Shown here: positions 35,090-46,600 of the stretch, piece by piece
Position numbering within the stretch: the first letter of the stretch is position 1
Layout: every line of letters begins with the position of its first letter
Source: Lepturacanthus savala
Taxonomy: Eukaryota > Chordata > Actinopteri > Scombriformes > Trichiuridae
Length of the DNA: 64,000 bases
Direction of reading: 5' to 3'
NCBI GenBank assembly: GCA_030544235.1
Contig: CM060475.1
Span: 1,511,920-1,575,919, forward strand
Notes under the pieces: model-generated
Database searches by the model: none
What the model was told of the DNA's origin: nothing
Seen by the model: only the letters and a program-made list of their open reading frames with translations
Position numbers and translations under genes: made by a program

Positions 35090-35925
35090 AAAAAAAAAAA
35101 AAAAAGTTGAATGCGCCGTCAACTTTCACAGAAGAAATAGATGTAAGAAAAGTAAAAAAAAAAAAAAAAGGAGCCATTGTTTAAGCAGTGCAGTCACGAG
35201 GTGGAGGGGAGGGAAGGTTCTGCGGGCGATGCCGCCACCTGCTCCAGATGTGGTATAAGGCACAGATGTGCTGGTTTAATTAGCCTTGCCAGAGGTGCTG
35301 CGGCATGATTACCCTGCTCCTCCCCGGGAGAATGCCTGTCGCAACGGGTGTGTGTTTACATTTCACAGCCTTTGCATAGGGAAGGGAGTTTGAAAGCTGC
35401 GTGGATGGAGGAGAGATTTTTTTGATATGTCAAGCAGAAAAAAATAAAAAAGGATGGCGTGCCTGTCCCTTTCCTGGAGGAAAGAATAGAAGAAAATGTG
35501 TGATTATGGGCCTGTGTACAAAAACATGTGCATCATTATGCACCTCTCTGCTTTATGTCTCAGGCTATTCCATCTGCCAAGAAAACATGAATGACCTAGT
35601 TGGGAGTGAAATGTGCCATAAAGGAGCGCTGATGGACGAGGGAGAACACGGCACTAATGACACGGCTACATCCACATGCTCGCACTCTCCTCTAATGAAG
35701 GCCCTCGCACCGGCTACGGACACCTTTAATAGCTTTAATGGTCCGCCATTGAAAGGGCAACGCGTCAAAAAAAAAAAAAAAAGTAAGTCTTCAGTCGACT
35801 TTTCTGGAAAAGCTGCGGTTGCATCTCGTCAAGGCAAACATCAAGGGTGAGAACCGGTTCGGAAAAGTTCAGGGAAATGTCAACTTTTGGAGATTTGATT
35901 GGTGGAACAAAAAAAAAAAAAAAGA
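35090..35925. repeat. Cluster of four poly-A tracts
   Basis: Uninterrupted A runs at about 35089-35105, 35154-35169, 35766-35782 and 35909-35924. Between the second and third, 35600-35770 is non-repetitive and TTTAATAGCTTTAATGG-bearing, another possible regulatory block. The 149-aa ORF at 35401-35850 has no recognisable similarity. Confidence 0.8.
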
Positions 35926-36849
35926 AACAAGTCAAATGGACTGCAATATTCAGGCCGTTCCGATTCGTGCATCTTCAAGCATCCGTCTTTGTCATCATGA
36001 AATCTCTTTGTGGGAGCGCTGCTCTCGCTAAGCTAATGTCTGCGAGGTTACACGAGCGCGTGTGGAGTTTAGAAGCAAAAAAACAAAGCGCTTCAAACTC
36101 CGAGTTGGACGAGTCCTGTCGGGGTTTCCTGCCTGTGATGTTAATAGGAGGGAAATTAAGACAGGAGATGTTTTAATTAGGTGGAAGACTCCCTGCTGCT
36201 ACGCGCTGCACACACTCACGAGGGGAAACAAAGACACATATTTGAGGGCAGAAAATATATAATTCATTGAGTAGGGTAGGTATTATACAGTATTAGATAG
36301 GTTCAAATAAAAGGAAGAGAGCAGTGAGCTGGGAACAAGGAGAGCGGCTCACAAATAATACATGTAATGGATGGATGGCTATATGAGGTTAGAGCTGAGT
36401 GTGAGGCTGTAAAAGAAAGGTTTATCCTTCATGCATGTCTGCCTAGCGAAGAAAAAAAAAGCATATGGCAAAATGTATGATGATACAATTCAGAGGTAAA
36501 AAGTAAGAGTTCAAAATAAACTTGGGGGGGAAAAGGAATGTTGGCAGTCAAATGCTCGGAAACTAATCTTGTTTTGAAAGGCTGAGCTACGATATTAGAG
36601 TTAGAGGGACCCAAGGGCCTCATTTATATAAATGTCCACAGGGTTTATCCTGATACTTGAAACGTCTTTAGCTTCAGAGAGTTTGTGATGTTTTAAAAAG
36701 TTATTCCTATTTTTTAACCAATTATTTTCTTTGCGGAGGCTTTGTTTGGCTCGATTAAATGACTCAAAGTCGGGAGGTTTTGAAGGTGGAGAAAGTGAGA
36801 GATTAATTGCTTTTTGATTCTGAGAAGGTCTGGGCGTCACACAGATACC

Positions 36850-37010
36850 TCAGACCTCCTAGTCCACAAAGAAACAGCCTGTAATGCAGCCTGTATTTAA
36901 GCCAGGACTTCTTCAACGTTGTGATGTCACAAATACACAGTCGCTGCCATTAGAATTCAATCAGGGGAGATGCTCATTAATATTGATGAGCCTGACACAA
37001 AAAAAGACCT
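36850..37010 (+). repeat. Dispersed repeat with GTTGTGATGTCACAA core, copy 2
   Basis: GTTGTGATGTCACAAATACA, CAGTCGCTGCCATTAG, AATTCAATCAGGGGAGATGC and TCATTAATATTGATGAG parallel 22425-22560. Confidence 0.45.
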
Positions 37011-37260
37011 GTTTCGTTCTAGAGCTCCAGAGAGAAGCTTGAGAGAGGAGATGTAAAACTATATTGAGTTCCGGTGCTTAAACTCCCACATATATCTTGT
37101 TAGGGATCTCAATACGTCAAATAAAACTAAGAAAAAGTGGAAAATGAGGTGAGGGATCATATCCAGGTTCATTGCGAGCTGCATACAGAGGAAAAGTAGG
37201 AAGCGGATAAATAAATCAGGCGAGCAAATACAGTACAAGGCTGTGTCGTATGAAATTAAG

Positions 37261-37297
37261 GATATATATATATATATATATATAATATATATATAAT
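37261..37297. repeat. Microsatellite (TA)n
   Basis: TA run with two AATA slips, about 37 bp. Confidence 0.9.
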
Positions 37298-37819
37298 CCA
37301 AGCTGTGGTCTCTCTCTTGAGAGAGAGCTATAAATAAATCTTTAAGGTCCATTAACATAGACAAGGAAAGTTCCCTCTTTCACCCAGCACTTGCCTAATT
37401 CAATCATTCTTTTGCAAAAAACTTTGTAAGGACGATTCAAGGATCTGGACACGGTTCATGAGACATTTTAACCGCTCTTCCATCTCGATGCCGCGAGGAT
37501 AAAAATGCCCCCGAAACTGCCTCCATGGCTGCAGAACTGACCCTGAGCGCAAGGCCGCAGATCTGAAAAGAGCAGCTTTCTGTACGCCACAGTGTCACGA
37601 CTCTAAAATTAATGGGGGAGAGTTTCTCTATTTTCAAACAGGGATTCTGATGAAATGGCTCCATAAAGAGTGAAAAATGGCTCCTCAAAAACAGTTTGCG
37701 TGCTGCCTCCCTGTAGGTAAATTAATTCCCTCGCCTGTGCACGGCGAAAACAAAAGGAAAGAAGCGACTCACAGCCCGTAACGCCGCGAAGAGAGAAAAC
37801 AATACGAGACATGTCATTT

Positions 37820-38120
37820 AACACACGTATGAGAATTTAAGCCGTATTGATCTGTGTGAACAGGGCTAGAATACGGATGCTGATGGCAAAAATATGAAGC
37901 CTCTCAGTGGCATAAATCAATATCATGAAACAGAATCCTTTGGGGGTTGGAAGCTGCTACGACTGAATAAAATTAAAGTTTATCTCATAATAGCGGTATT
38001 TGATTTGCATGCCAGGCTATTGCATTACAGCCGTCGATACGATTTCAATATGTTTACAACTGTGAAGCTCTAATTGAAACAGCGCTGGAATGAAATCTGA
38101 GCACATCTGTATTCATCTGC
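37820..38120. promoter_or_regulatory. Candidate non-coding regulatory block (hypothesis)
   Basis: 300 bp without simple repeats, containing TGGCATAAATCAATATCATG, GTATTTGATTTGCATGCCAG (octamer-like ATTTGCAT) and AAGCTCTAATTGAAACAGCG. One of the longest clean blocks in intron 1. Conservation unknown. Confidence 0.3.
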
Positions 38121-38498
38121 GAGCCTCAGGTATACAGAAGAGAATCACCAACAACCAGTACACGTTTTGAGAGGGGGAGGCCATCTCCCTTGTTAAAAAA
38201 GTGACTGAAACACATCCCTCTGGTTAACCTGCCCCCATCCTCTAGTAGCAGAGAGAGCAGGGTCAGAGGGGTTGTTTAGTTGAATATGTTAGTCCGGTCT
38301 GCCTGACTTATTGGTCTTTCATATGACAGGCATGCTAGTTGGAAGCGAAGGCCCTGAAATATCAGGAGCCTAACTGTGCTGTGTATTGATAAATCCATGA
38401 TGCTGTCTATGGGGCTTTCTCACAGTCAAACCTTTCAATCATATGCAATTTTGGTCATTGGTTCGCTTGACCAGCTTCACTGCAGCAGCTAGCACAAA

Positions 38499-38696
38499 TG
38501 TAGCAGCCGATAATGTAATAACAGCTGATATCATAATAAATGTAATAGGTTCAATAACGTAATAGTTGGCCCATAATATACTAAAAGTCCTGAACTTGAC
38601 AATAATTAGCTCCTGTATTACATTTGCCAATAATGTAATAACCAACCCATAACGTAATAACATGTTATAGGTATTATTATGTTATCAGCTGCTACA
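38499..38696. mobile_element. 198-bp MITE with AATGTAATAA terminal repeats
   Basis: The left end TGTAGCAGCCGATAATGTAA is the near reverse complement of the right end TTATGTTATCAGCTGCTACA. The interior is built of AATGTAATAA, GGCCCATAATA and CCCATAACGTAATAAC. AT-rich and non-coding. The minus ORF across it is chance. Confidence 0.7.
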
Positions 38697-38835
38697 CGAC
38701 TCTGTTTCCAAGTATGGGTTCGAGGAAAACCAGAATTGTTTGTTAATTGCTTGTTGAGTGGTCATGGAATTGCCGCAAAAAAAAAAAAAATGGGAGGCTT
38801 ACTTCGGCCTTACTAGGCTTAGTTTGTGCTGCTGA

Positions 38836-38837
<2 letters not shown>

Positions 38838-38870
<33 letters not shown>
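38838..38870. repeat. Microsatellite (CA)16
   Basis: Perfect CA run followed by ATACGTAAATACAATACGTA. Confidence 0.95.
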
Positions 38871-38872
<2 letters not shown>

Positions 38873-40340
38873 ACGTAAATACAATACGTATATATATAAT
38901 GTGGCGAAGGATATTAACTTGTCTCATTGCAACACACGGATGGAATTTATCTGATTTCTGCATCTCAAAACATTGGAGTTGAAGGAGTTTCGAGGAAATA
39001 ACACTGGCCTCATCATTATGCAAACTGGCAGCTTAAAAGCAAATCCATCTACTATTAAATTAGATTAAATTTCTAGCGTGATGATGTATTGTATATGTAT
39101 TAGAGGAAGAGCTGCAGAAAGTTAGAGTTCTCCTCCCACAACTCTGTCTTTTGTCTCTTTTCATTCCAAGGGCCAAACTTCACTTTTAGTCTTTGGTCGC
39201 GATTCAACCCGAAACAACCTCCCTCCCTGTATCTCCGTCTTCACCCGGACGATTTACGATCCCCTCGCCTCCGTTCATTTAGCGGCCTGATCTTCTTGTC
39301 ATAAAGCATGTGGGAAGCCGGTGGTGGGCAGGGAGATGCCAATTTACGAGAGTGGGCAGCATCATAGGCATTATGGAAAGAACCGGTTTTACAGCTCTGA
39401 TTTATACTCCAGAAACAGGATTCTGTCACGGCTTTTTTCTTTTTCATCTTCTTTCTCCCGTGTCCTGCGGCTGCTCCAACTTTCACCTTCACAACCCCGC
39501 CTCACGGCGTCTTTTCTTAAAGGTAATTTGTGTTTGCATCCAGGCCTCGCGGGGCTTGACTTGTATCATTTAAGCAAACAGCACATAGCCCGTCGTGTGC
39601 CATTTAAAAGGTCTTTAAAAGGTCCAGTGGAACACACAAGGCTGTAAAGGGGAAGGTCACGTTAATTTGAATTCAACAGAGGACAGATTAACTTTTGAAG
39701 CCCTGCGCGAAGATGTCAAAAGGCTAAGAGTCTTTTTAATTTTATGTTTCACTGATCTGACATGCAGAGATGACCTGTTGAAGGAGGCTCGAGAAACGTA
39801 CCGGGTTTTTACACCGAGGGAGACTGAATGGAAGCGACTCAAGGAAAACTGTCTTCAATGAGCTTTTTGTTCAATCTTGTACGAAAGAGATATTTTAGTT
39901 GAAGTAATTTGAGTTCATTCTTGACCTTCTTGTGATAGGGAGTTTCAGCTACATCTCCTGGATATCAGGCCTTTCATCAGGTTACAGATACTGAACAGGT
40001 CACTTCCACCGTGTGCCAGTTTCATGCCCGCCTCTATCAGACTCATTAACGCCAGACTTAGCCTATTTATGTAGGGATTCTATTTCAAATTTCAAACCAC
40101 TCAAAGGTTCCTGCGATGTCACAAAACAATGGACATATATTTGTGTGCCTTTCACTCGGATTCAAGGTAAGAAACCTATGGAAGCCTTCTGGTGTCAAAC
40201 TCAGGCAATGTCCTGACTGAAGCTCAACAGAACAGTAAGCTAAACATGTTTTTGAGTAGATTTTAACCATCTGAGGCAAAGAGCAGTCGAAGCTTAATGA
40301 ATGGGTGGTGTCTTTATCCAATTAGCTGCAAAGAATTCAG

Positions 40341-40625
40341 CTTATTTGCGAACATGGTTTGCCCAATTTGTAACTAGCACAGTTTCTGCATGTCACATGT
40401 TGGTTGAAAGCCCTGGCTATTGGATTTGGATGGTCTCATCATAGGGAATTTCCATTGGGGCGCACTGCTGTCCATCAAACCGAAGGTGGTCAAACTTTCA
40501 TAGTCAGTCCTCATTGGCTTTCAAGATGGCTATCTCCCGATCCCATCCCGATTGGCTGGATGATGTCAATCGATGCCAAACAACATAGAGACCATAATCG
40601 TAAATGACCCCCTGCTGCTCCCTGG
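40341..40625 (+). repeat. Dispersed repeat, family P, copy 2
   Basis: Matches 7504-7789: CTTATTTGC, CTAGCACAGTTTCTGCATGT, GAATTTCCATTGGGG, GAAGGTGGTCAAACT, CCTCATTGGCTTTCAAG and GTAAATGACCCCCTGC. The copies lie 33 kb apart in different introns. Confidence 0.75.
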
Positions 40626-41067
40626 TACCACTCGCATTACAGTGTGTTCTTCAAAATCTTTGTTAAATGTTTTGAAAGGAGAGTTTAAAGTTTCTTAACA
40701 CACCAAATTGTGATTTTTGCTTCAGTATAAAGGTTCAGCAGGCATACAATATATATATATAAAAAAATCAGGCTCTTTTCACAAAGGATAGACCTATTAG
40801 AGCTACCTTTCTGACTTAGTTCTGCGCTACGCCTGAGAACATTTGGACCCCGTACAGATTTTGTTTCCAAATGCAGCAGCCGGTGTATTTCCACCTCCAG
40901 TTAAAAGACTTTTGTATCACACTTGGCAACAGTAGTGAGCGAGACAGAGGTCAGGGAAGGGGAAATCAATCCACTTCCTCCAAAACACAGAAAGTGGCTT
41001 ACCATTTCACCCCCAGCGGGATACACAAATCCATTCCTACTCATTCTGTTGTGCTCTCGCTCGTTCG

Positions 41068-41090
41068 CCCTCTCTCTCTCTCTCTCTCTT
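41068..41090. repeat. (CT)n tract within a pyrimidine-rich stretch
   Basis: CT run inside a pyrimidine-rich stretch reaching to about 41160. Confidence 0.85.
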
Positions 41091-42439
41091 TATGTCTCTT
41101 CCTCCCTCTCCTTCACTCATTCTCCTGTCCCTTTCTCTCTCTGAACCCCCTGCCCTTCCTTCTCAGATCTAAGAAAAATCTGCACCTGGGAGCGTTTTGA
41201 AAGCACCTCACTCCAAGTTCAAAAGAGAAATATGTACCATCCTACGCTTGTTTCCACCTCTTTCCTCGTTGTCTTGGGGGAAGTGGGTACAGGAACTGTA
41301 CGGGGGCTGCAAGGGCAACAGTAGATTGTCTTTATCTTCATCACTTCCGCTAAGATATAAATCACCATAAAAGTAATAGGGCAACAACAATTTCCAGGTT
41401 AAAGAAAAAAAAAAAGTAAAAATAGCAATAATGGACAGATATGGACCATTTACTTTCTGCTGGGGAAAACATCCCAACTGAAAATCGCAGTTATTGTAGA
41501 AAAGGTGATTAAACAAAGCAGTGATGCAAATCAGCCAAGTGCAAATTGCACCATCATAAGACAAGGAAACAGTTATATTAGTAGGTTGGTACTAATGTTG
41601 TAATTTCCCTAAATTTCTTAAATGGAGCAGAAACATGTGCTCAGACTCAGACAAAAACAGTTTTCCAGAATTATTGCAAGAAAAGACATATCTTCAAAAT
41701 TTTATAAGAAATTGAACCAAATATCACTGCACTGTGAGGAGTAGGGACAAGAAACGTATGTAACAGGGCTGGTGTAGACTAATAAAGCTGGGAAATTGAG
41801 ATTCATTTTCACTATGTGAACTGTTCTTTTTTTACATTTATATTTAAATATTTACTTTAAATATAGGAACAAACTCTTTGCAGCCTAACAAAGCCACTGC
41901 TATCGTTCGTCTGTTGAGGACAGTGTCGGAGTTTCTTGTTCAGCTCGTGAAAGTTTTGATATCAACTACAAATTGTAGATAAGAAATAGAACAATATTTT
42001 TCTAACTCGCTTTAATTGAGTGTAAGCGCACAAAGAAATCCTGGGATATCCACTCAAGAGCTGTAACAAAGTGCTTTTATTCTGCAGAAATCACCTACAC
42101 ACACAAAGAAATTCACACATCCAGGCACTCGGTTAAACACACAGGCAATCATGTTAGAAGTCACCCACCCAGTGAAGCATAATCCAGCCCGGGTTTGCGC
42201 TCACACACACTGATGTGTGATAGGGTGAGTCGAGGACACACTGCAACTGATACCAAAAACATATCTGAGACAGATACATGCCCTATTACTCTATGACCTA
42301 TGGAGTGAAACGGAGAGCAAGGAGCCACCCTGCAACTGCCAGATGGAGGTTTTAGTTTGGCGGCATCTTTGGAGCCATCTTTTTTTCCCTTTGCAGAGGA
42401 CTGATCTCTTCTGTCGAGGACGTTGGATCATCAGTATCT

Positions 42440-42630
42440 GATATCCCTGCAGTCAGACATGTAAAAATGCATCTGCTCCCGCCACAGGGAATTTTATCCC
42501 AGAAAGCAATGCCAGACTGAGGACATGCCTATCGACATGCAGATTTAAAGGGCAATACAAATTAGCATGTGATTTACTGCGGCAGCGGCTAATTACACAA
42601 TAACCAGCGTGACTGCCCTCTAGCTTTTTC
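42440..42630. promoter_or_regulatory. Candidate non-coding regulatory block (hypothesis)
   Basis: CCACAGGGAATTTTATCCCA, GCAATACAAATTAGCATGTG and GCGGCTAATTACACAATAAC in repeat-free sequence. No conservation data. Confidence 0.27.
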
Positions 42631-42713
42631 TGCATGTCAACAGGTATGGGTCTACAACATTGTAGTGACTTGACAGCCTCATAATCAGACTGAATTTACC
42701 TTTTTTTTTTACT

Positions 42714-43006
42714 ACCTTCACCAAGGAGGTTATGTTTTCGCTGGCGTTTGTCTGTCGCTCTGTTTGTTAGCAAGATAACTAAAAAGTTCCTGACGGATTT
42801 CCATCAAACTATCAGTGAATGTGGAGAATGGTGCCATGAATGGATGATTAAATTTTGGTAATGATCTGGACGAAATCCTGGTTTCTGGATCCCTTTGAAT
42901 TCTCTGTTGTTTGGTAAAACTGTGGTAAATGGACCTTCAAACAGGCGCTCATTTGGGGCCACCTGGTGGTAATATCTTGCACCAGCAACACTGACAACAA
43001 TATTGG
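42714..43006 (+). repeat. Dispersed repeat starting ACCTTCACCAAGGAGGTTAT
   Basis: Opens ACCTTCACCAAGGAGGTTAT then GTTTTCGCTGGCGTTTGTCT and GACGGATTTCCATCAAACT, a phrase order I recognise from an interspersed repeat of many aquatic animals, fish included. The end near GACAACAATATTGGGTGGG is a guess. Non-coding. Confidence 0.6.
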
Positions 43007-43319
43007 GTGGGAATTAAAATGTGCTTGGAGGCGGCCTGCGCTCTCAGAGTGTTTTTCAGGTTTTTGAGTCGTGTTCATGCTCACCACCTATTTTTCTTAA
43101 CATCATTTTCAGTTTACATAAACACTCCAATTGCACTTCTCTGGCCCAATTGTGCAACAGTCATTTCCATCATTTCTTTACAATACATGACCATTCATGA
43201 TGTGCATGCAGCTTTTTTGATAGGACCCTACAGAGAAGATAGAGGAACACTTTACAAAAAGGGACATAACAGGTTGGGGAGCTCCCAAGAAACGAATGAG
43301 GAATGAAGGAGGAACTAAT

Positions 43320-43600
43320 TGCTAGTGAACCATTAGTTAATGAGTAACTCCTAAAATTTTATAGAGAAGTTAATGATGAGTTATTGATTAGTTAATAGAG
43401 AAATGAGCGGGGAACTAAACAGAAATGACATGATAATTGATTAATCACTCACAAGTACTTCCCTAATAATTATTAATGGAGGACTCTATAGAGGATAATG
43501 AATTACTAGACAGAGTTGGAGCTCTTATATTAATGAATCATTGAGTAATGATTAGTTCATGAATAGAAAAGAGATCATGACTACTACCATCCACGTGTTT
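43320..43600. repeat. Degenerate ATTAGTTAATGA repeat array
   Basis: Related phrases recur on both strands: CCATTAGTTAATGAGTAACT, GATTAGTTAATAGAG, AATTGATTAATCACTC and AATCATTGAGTAATGATTAG, in an AT-rich 280-bp stretch. Old minisatellite or repeat fragment. Confidence 0.5.
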
Positions 43601-46600
43601 CTGTAAAATAGGCCATAAGCATATCAATGAATAAAGAAATTCACAAACCGGCTTTTCTATTAGATGTATCTATTATTTCACTTAGCTTAAAGAGGGTGGT
43701 AGAACCGAGTGATGCGAGAAAGCAGCGAAACAAAAATACAATGAATCTCTTTCCCAGCATTATCTCAAACAAGACTGCTTCAGAAGAGGGTAGAGGAATA
43801 GAACGAGTGAGTAATAATGAAAGAGTTCAGAGATATAAAATAAAGGTCTGAAAAGGTGTAGAAGAAAGACAAAAACCCTTCTCTCCGGCTAGAAGACCCC
43901 TCGGCCTCTTTATGTTACCTTCTGTCTCTTTTCCTCTCATACATACAACTCACGGACGAAAAGTCATCCAACCCCTCTGAGCATTCAGCTTGACAAAAAA
44001 GGAAGGCGATGAAAAAAATATATTTTTGATGGTTGCTTCAAAGACCATTACTGGCGCCTTTGAAATGTTACCAGAGGGTGGAAGTTCTTTCGAGTGTCGG
44101 AGAGCGAAGTAGAGAGGTTGCAAAGGGGTGAGGTAGATACCCTCTTTTTCTTCTTCTTTTTCTTCTCCTTTTTTCCCCGACTTGCTGGCTCTTCCTTGTA
44201 TCTGGGCTCTGATGGAATACTAAATATACAAGATCAAGGCCGGGCCGTGAAACTCTGGGACTCTGAGAGGCCCCAGCCTCCGTCGGAGGAACACTAAGCC
44301 CACAGATAGATAGAGTGTTCTTTTGGAAAGACGAGAGGCCCAATCAGTGATTCTCACCACACAAACCCTGCAGCAGCAAAAGACACACTAGAAGAGAAGC
44401 AAGTGACACGTTTATGCATCGTGGGATGGGGAGTTTGTATGATCCAACGGGTAACCCGTCAGGGGTTCATTAATCATCTTTACAGTGACTATTTCAGTGT
44501 TCAGGCCTTTTCATTCTACTTCAACTTTGAAGTAAACTGCCACTCTGCACAGCCAGGTCCCTAAAACAACATTTTTCCCCAGTTTAGCCTACAAAACCTT
44601 GGTTTGGGCAGAGCACTGACCTCAACGGCATCCAACTTTGGTTTTGAAACACTCACTGAAAGTCATTGATTGCACAGGAGTAGACTGGAGTGATCAGATT
44701 GCCTGCAATTGGGTGAAACTAAAATTAGGGCTGAAAAGAATCGCCACTCTGAAGGAAATCCAGGAAGAAACACAGGGTGCTCCGGACATGGTGACATAAG
44801 ATGGCTACAGGAAATGATTCTAGGAATGAGAGAAGTGCTGCATCTCAAGGAGAGTACTTTGAAGGGGATTAGAAAGGTACTACTGAAAGATTCATTATGA
44901 GAGAATTTTTTTTTTTTTTTACCTTTTTTTCCAAATCCTACAGTTTCTGTTCTGCCAACAATCATTTTGTCAAGCTATTGCCTTTTTTCTTGTAAATTAA
45001 CATCTGATTTTGGAAAACAACTCCTCCAATTCTGTCGAGCTTATTGAAGGAATGTGCCAAAGAGCTGGCACAGCGAGCTTCCATCCCAGGTGGTCACTCC
45101 GTCTCGTTAGGAGAAAACATAATTAGCGTCCTAGTTTGCATACATTAAAAAACACGAAAAGGCTTGGTTCTACGTTGTGTGGTGAGAAGAGGCGATTCTC
45201 CTGCAATGACTCGTGCAACTTCAAGAGGATGTGAAGTAGTTGTGTGTGTGTGCTAATGTCTGGCAGATTTTGAAAGTCCCATAAGGCCAATGAGTCATGT
45301 CCGAACAATACAATTTCACCAGAGCCATGACCAGTGAGCATCGTTCCCTTCTGTAACACTGGCCTGTATACCCACAGCTAAAGCCTGGCATGGCTGGTCC
45401 ACTGTGGACCAAGGGGCTTTCTTTGCAAAGCGACACTGTAGGGTTTACTAAACCCACCTGTCAACGCAGTCGGGGATTAGTGGACATATCAATCCAAGGC
45501 TGCACAGATCTCGCTAACCTGGTCCATGGAGCTTTCCTTTTCCTACCTGTACCTTCCAACAGTCTGCCATCCCTCCTCTCTGCCAGCCAATTCTCTTTTT
45601 TCTGTGATCAGTCCAGCTTTACTTGGCCAATGGTTCCCCGGAATGCTTAATGGTGACTGGCAGACATTTATTTCAATGGAGCCGTCCTTTTATTCTGCCT
45701 AACTGGAGAAATAATGTTGATTTTCCCTTGAACATTCTTTTTTACCTTCAAAAACACCCAATAGGACATCATTATTGGACTGTACTGAGCACTAACTGCA
45801 TTAGGATTACCAACAGTGTATGTAGTGTATGTATGCTGTATTTGGTTGGTGACTATTTGTCTATCTGGACACACAAGTTTCTTTTAAATACAAAAACATA
45901 GACTTCTCTTACAGAGAGCTCAGCTCACAGTGAATTGCTAAATCTCTTAACCGCTAATATATCAGTAAAAATAAAAATATCAGTGTTCATTCAAAAAGTA
46001 CAGAAGAGTTTCACACAATGACAACAGAAAACCTAATCATACATTGTAAAAGCTCTTAAAATCCAATGGGGCAAAACATTAGATCAGCCTTGGACCACAC
46101 TTTCACCATGTAATCCAACATGATTGAAAAAATCTAAAAAAGCTTGCTCATTCTCATCCTTGGGCCCCTGCACAAATCGACACAGTTAGCACAATGTGCT
46201 CCGGGTCCCAATAATCAGCCTTCAATCAAGTGGTAGGCATGCAAATTTCAAATGAACAGAAGGTAGAGTATGCTCAATCGAGTCGCTGCCAGAGGACGAC
46301 AAAGAGAGCGGAGAGAAAGGAAGGTAATAAGGGATTATGATGAAGATGATGATGAGGACATGGTGGAAATTAGGGGACAAAGGTAAAGTAAAGACCACTC
46401 GGTTCTTCTCTGTGGTATCGTACCGACCTTGAAAGGACTTTGGAGTGGAGAGGGGGTGGGTGCCACAGTATATCTCCAGAAAGTATCATAATCCCCCTTC
46501 ACACATACACACACAGGCACATATTGAGCTTTTATAGCATGCAGGCCACATGAAACCTGTGAAATCCTGCAGTACTTTATCGCAACGCCAGGAAGCAGGT

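Noticed and set aside
35401..35850. 149-aa plus-strand ORF
   Set aside because: It reads through two poly-A tracts as Lys runs and has no recognisable domain.
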